NCBI GenBank assembly: GCA_034368805.1
Contig: JAXMLJ010000008.1
Coordinates: 1 to 16,702, forward strand
DNA length: 16,702 nucleotides
Source: UBA2272 sp034368805
GTDB lineage: Bacteria > Actinomycetota > Coriobacteriia > Anaerosomatales > Anaerosomataceae
Reading direction: 5' to 3'
Shown here piece by piece: positions 15,590-16,702 of this stretch. Under the pieces are notes generated by a model, which was not told where the DNA came from, ran no database searches, and saw only the letters and a list, made by a program, of their open reading frames with translations. Each line of letters opens with the position of its first letter. Within the stretch, counting starts at the first letter, position 1. The position numbers were made by a program, and so were the translations under genes.

Positions 15590-16702
15590 CTAGCGCGCGC
15601 GGGCGACGGCTTCGAGTGCTGGGAACGCGGTGGCCGCAAGCGTGGCGGCCTCAGGCGGCGCGCCCTCGGCGTCGGTGACCTCGAAGACGTCATCGGCTAC
15701 CCCTGCGGTCGTGGTGACCACGGCGCGCCGGATGTCGAGTCCCGCGCGTTCGAGCGCGTGTGCGAGGTCGTGCAGCAGGCCCACGCGATCGGCGGCGCGG
15801 ACATGCACCGCCGTGCTGAACGTTCCCGGCCCCTCGGCGGTCACGCGGACAGGGTCGCCGTGTGCCGAGGGCCGTGCGTAGTGCCTGTGCCGCTCGGCAA
15901 GGCGGGCCTCAAGGTCCAGGCGGCCGCCGAGCGCGTCGTCGAGATGCGTCTCGAACGTCTTCCACGAGCGATCGTCCACGTCCGCGCGCGTAGCGGCGGC
16001 TACCGCGAACGTGTCGATGGCGATGCCGCCCGAGGCCGTATACGCCTCGGCGGAGAGGACGTCGAGTCCCGAGAGCGCGAGCACGCCCGCGAGCGTGGCG
16101 AAGAGCCCCGGCCGGTCGCGAGTGACCACATCGAGGAGCCACGCACCGGGAGCCGAGCCCGGCCGCGTGCGAAACGCGAACTCGCCGATGTGCCCGGGGC
16201 CGCCGAGCGACTGCACGAGTCGCGCGTCGCGGGTCACCTCGTCGGCCGAGCGTTTGGCGAGGTAGCGCAGCGGCGCGTGCTCGAGAAACGCGATGACCGT
16301 GCGGGATGCCCCCACCGCAGATGCGCGGCGGATCGCCTCGGCACGCGTCGCCTCGGCCGCCGCCACGATACCGGCGCCGTCGATGTCTGGCGAGAGCGCG
16401 GCCTCCATCTTCGCGGCGAGGTCGCCCACGAGCGCTGCACGCCAGGGCGTCCAGACGTCCGGCCCGGTGGCCTGCATGTCGGCGGCGGTGAGCAGGAACA
16501 GCGGTCGCACGAGCGCCAGGTCGCCGAGACGCGCCGCGGCCGTGAGCACGACGTCTTCGTCCGAGGTGTCGGCGCGCGTGGCCACCTCGGACAGCAGCAG
16601 GTGCTCGCGCACGAGCGCAGAAGCCGCCTCCGCCGTCGCATCCGGTAGTCCGAGTCCCGTGGCCATCACGTATGCGTCACCGGCTCCGCGCGCGGCGTGT
16701 CC
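15590..16702 (-). CDS. glnD: [Protein-PII] uridylyltransferase, C-terminal part (cut by window edge)
   Basis: The last 370 codons of a gene that enters from the right edge; no real start lies in the window (GTG 16669 is internal). GlnD adds and removes UMP on PII proteins in response to glutamine. What is seen: the end of the HD/helical region, with LVREHLLLSEVATRADTSDED and LFLLTAADMQATGPDVWTPW; a bridge with FLEHAPLRYLAKR; then two ACT domains, WLLDVVTRDRPGLFATLAGVLA and AVHVRAADRVGLLHDLAHALE, which sense glutamine. The nucleotidyltransferase domain and HD metal ligands would lie to the right. GlnD normally sits near glnK/amtB, also outside the window. No break was seen in this part. Confidence 0.93.
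   Translation of the reverse strand, partial: GHAARGAGDAYVMATGLGLPDATAEAASALVREHLLLSEVATRADTSDEDVVLTAAARLGDLALVRPLFLLTAADMQATGPDVWTPWRAALVGDLAAKMEAALSPDIDGAGIVAAAEATRAEAIRRASAVGASRTVIAFLEHAPLRYLAKRSADEVTRDARLVQSLGGPGHIGEFAFRTRPGSAPGAWLLDVVTRDRPGLFATLAGVLALSGLDVLSAEAYTASGGIAIDTFAVAAATRADVDDRSWKTFETHLDDALGGRLDLEARLAERHRHYARPSAHGDPVRVTAEGPGTFSTAVHVRAADRVGLLHDLAHALERAGLDIRRAVVTTTAGVADDVFEVTDAEGAPPEAATLAATAFPALEAVARAR

Noticed and set aside
13519..15693. 724-codon minus-strand open frame opposite acs
   Set aside because: Overlaps acs completely, has no recognisable domain, and would collide with glnD; treated as a shadow.

Overview
The window is high-GC chromosomal DNA with dense, short-spaced genes, frequent GTG starts and purine-rich ribosome binding sites. 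The left edge carries an acidic-tailed gene followed by coaE and uvrB, the order (rpsA, coaE, uvrB region) seen in actinobacteria. With an LarE, an acetyl-CoA synthetase, a GlnD and a c-type-heme diguanylate cyclase, this suggests an actinobacterium, possibly a Coriobacteriia-like anaerobe. No rRNA, tRNA or CRISPR array was seen, and no gene-free stretch exceeds 300 bases.

Layout. 1-102: C-terminal tail of a gene, probably rpsA, made of 24-bp repeats. 186-2874: coaE and uvrB. 2906-6640, minus strand: an apparent three-gene operon of two paralogous membrane-anchored proteins of unknown function and a 430-codon-scale heme-sensor (Tll0287/DUF3365-like) diguanylate cyclase. The cyclase is split by a complete IS1595-family insertion sequence (3659-4717) with 41-bp terminal inverted repeats and a perfect 8-bp target duplication. 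6753-8482: an ABC-2 exporter (ATPase and permease with overlapping start and stop). 8491-10866: a P1B-type heavy-metal ATPase. 10933-12642: a small coiled-coil protein and an ABC1/UbiB-family kinase-like protein. 12657-13490, minus: larE. 13591-15576: acs. 15590-16702, minus: C-terminal part of glnD, cut by the window edge.

The most interesting observation is at 8764-8766. The metal ATPase reading frame is interrupted by one in-frame TGA exactly where the first cysteine of its second HMA metal-binding motif (GLD-C-x-x-C) should be. The same frame continues with a normal HMA domain and a complete ATPase, and a stem-loop fitting the general shape of a bacterial SECIS element follows 5 nt after the TGA. 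The natural reading is a selenocysteine-containing (U-x-x-C) Zn/Cd/Pb-type P-type ATPase of about 791 residues, which a standard gene caller would break into a 91-aa HMA fragment and an ATPase with a damaged N-terminus. A point nonsense mutation or sequencing error remains possible and cannot be excluded from the window alone.

The housekeeping genes (coaE, uvrB, acs, glnD) are unremarkable. The exporter and metal ATPase are closely packed and may be one transcript. The two membrane-anchored paralogs and the cyclase look like an envelope sensing unit that has been disabled, at least in its cyclase, by the insertion sequence.
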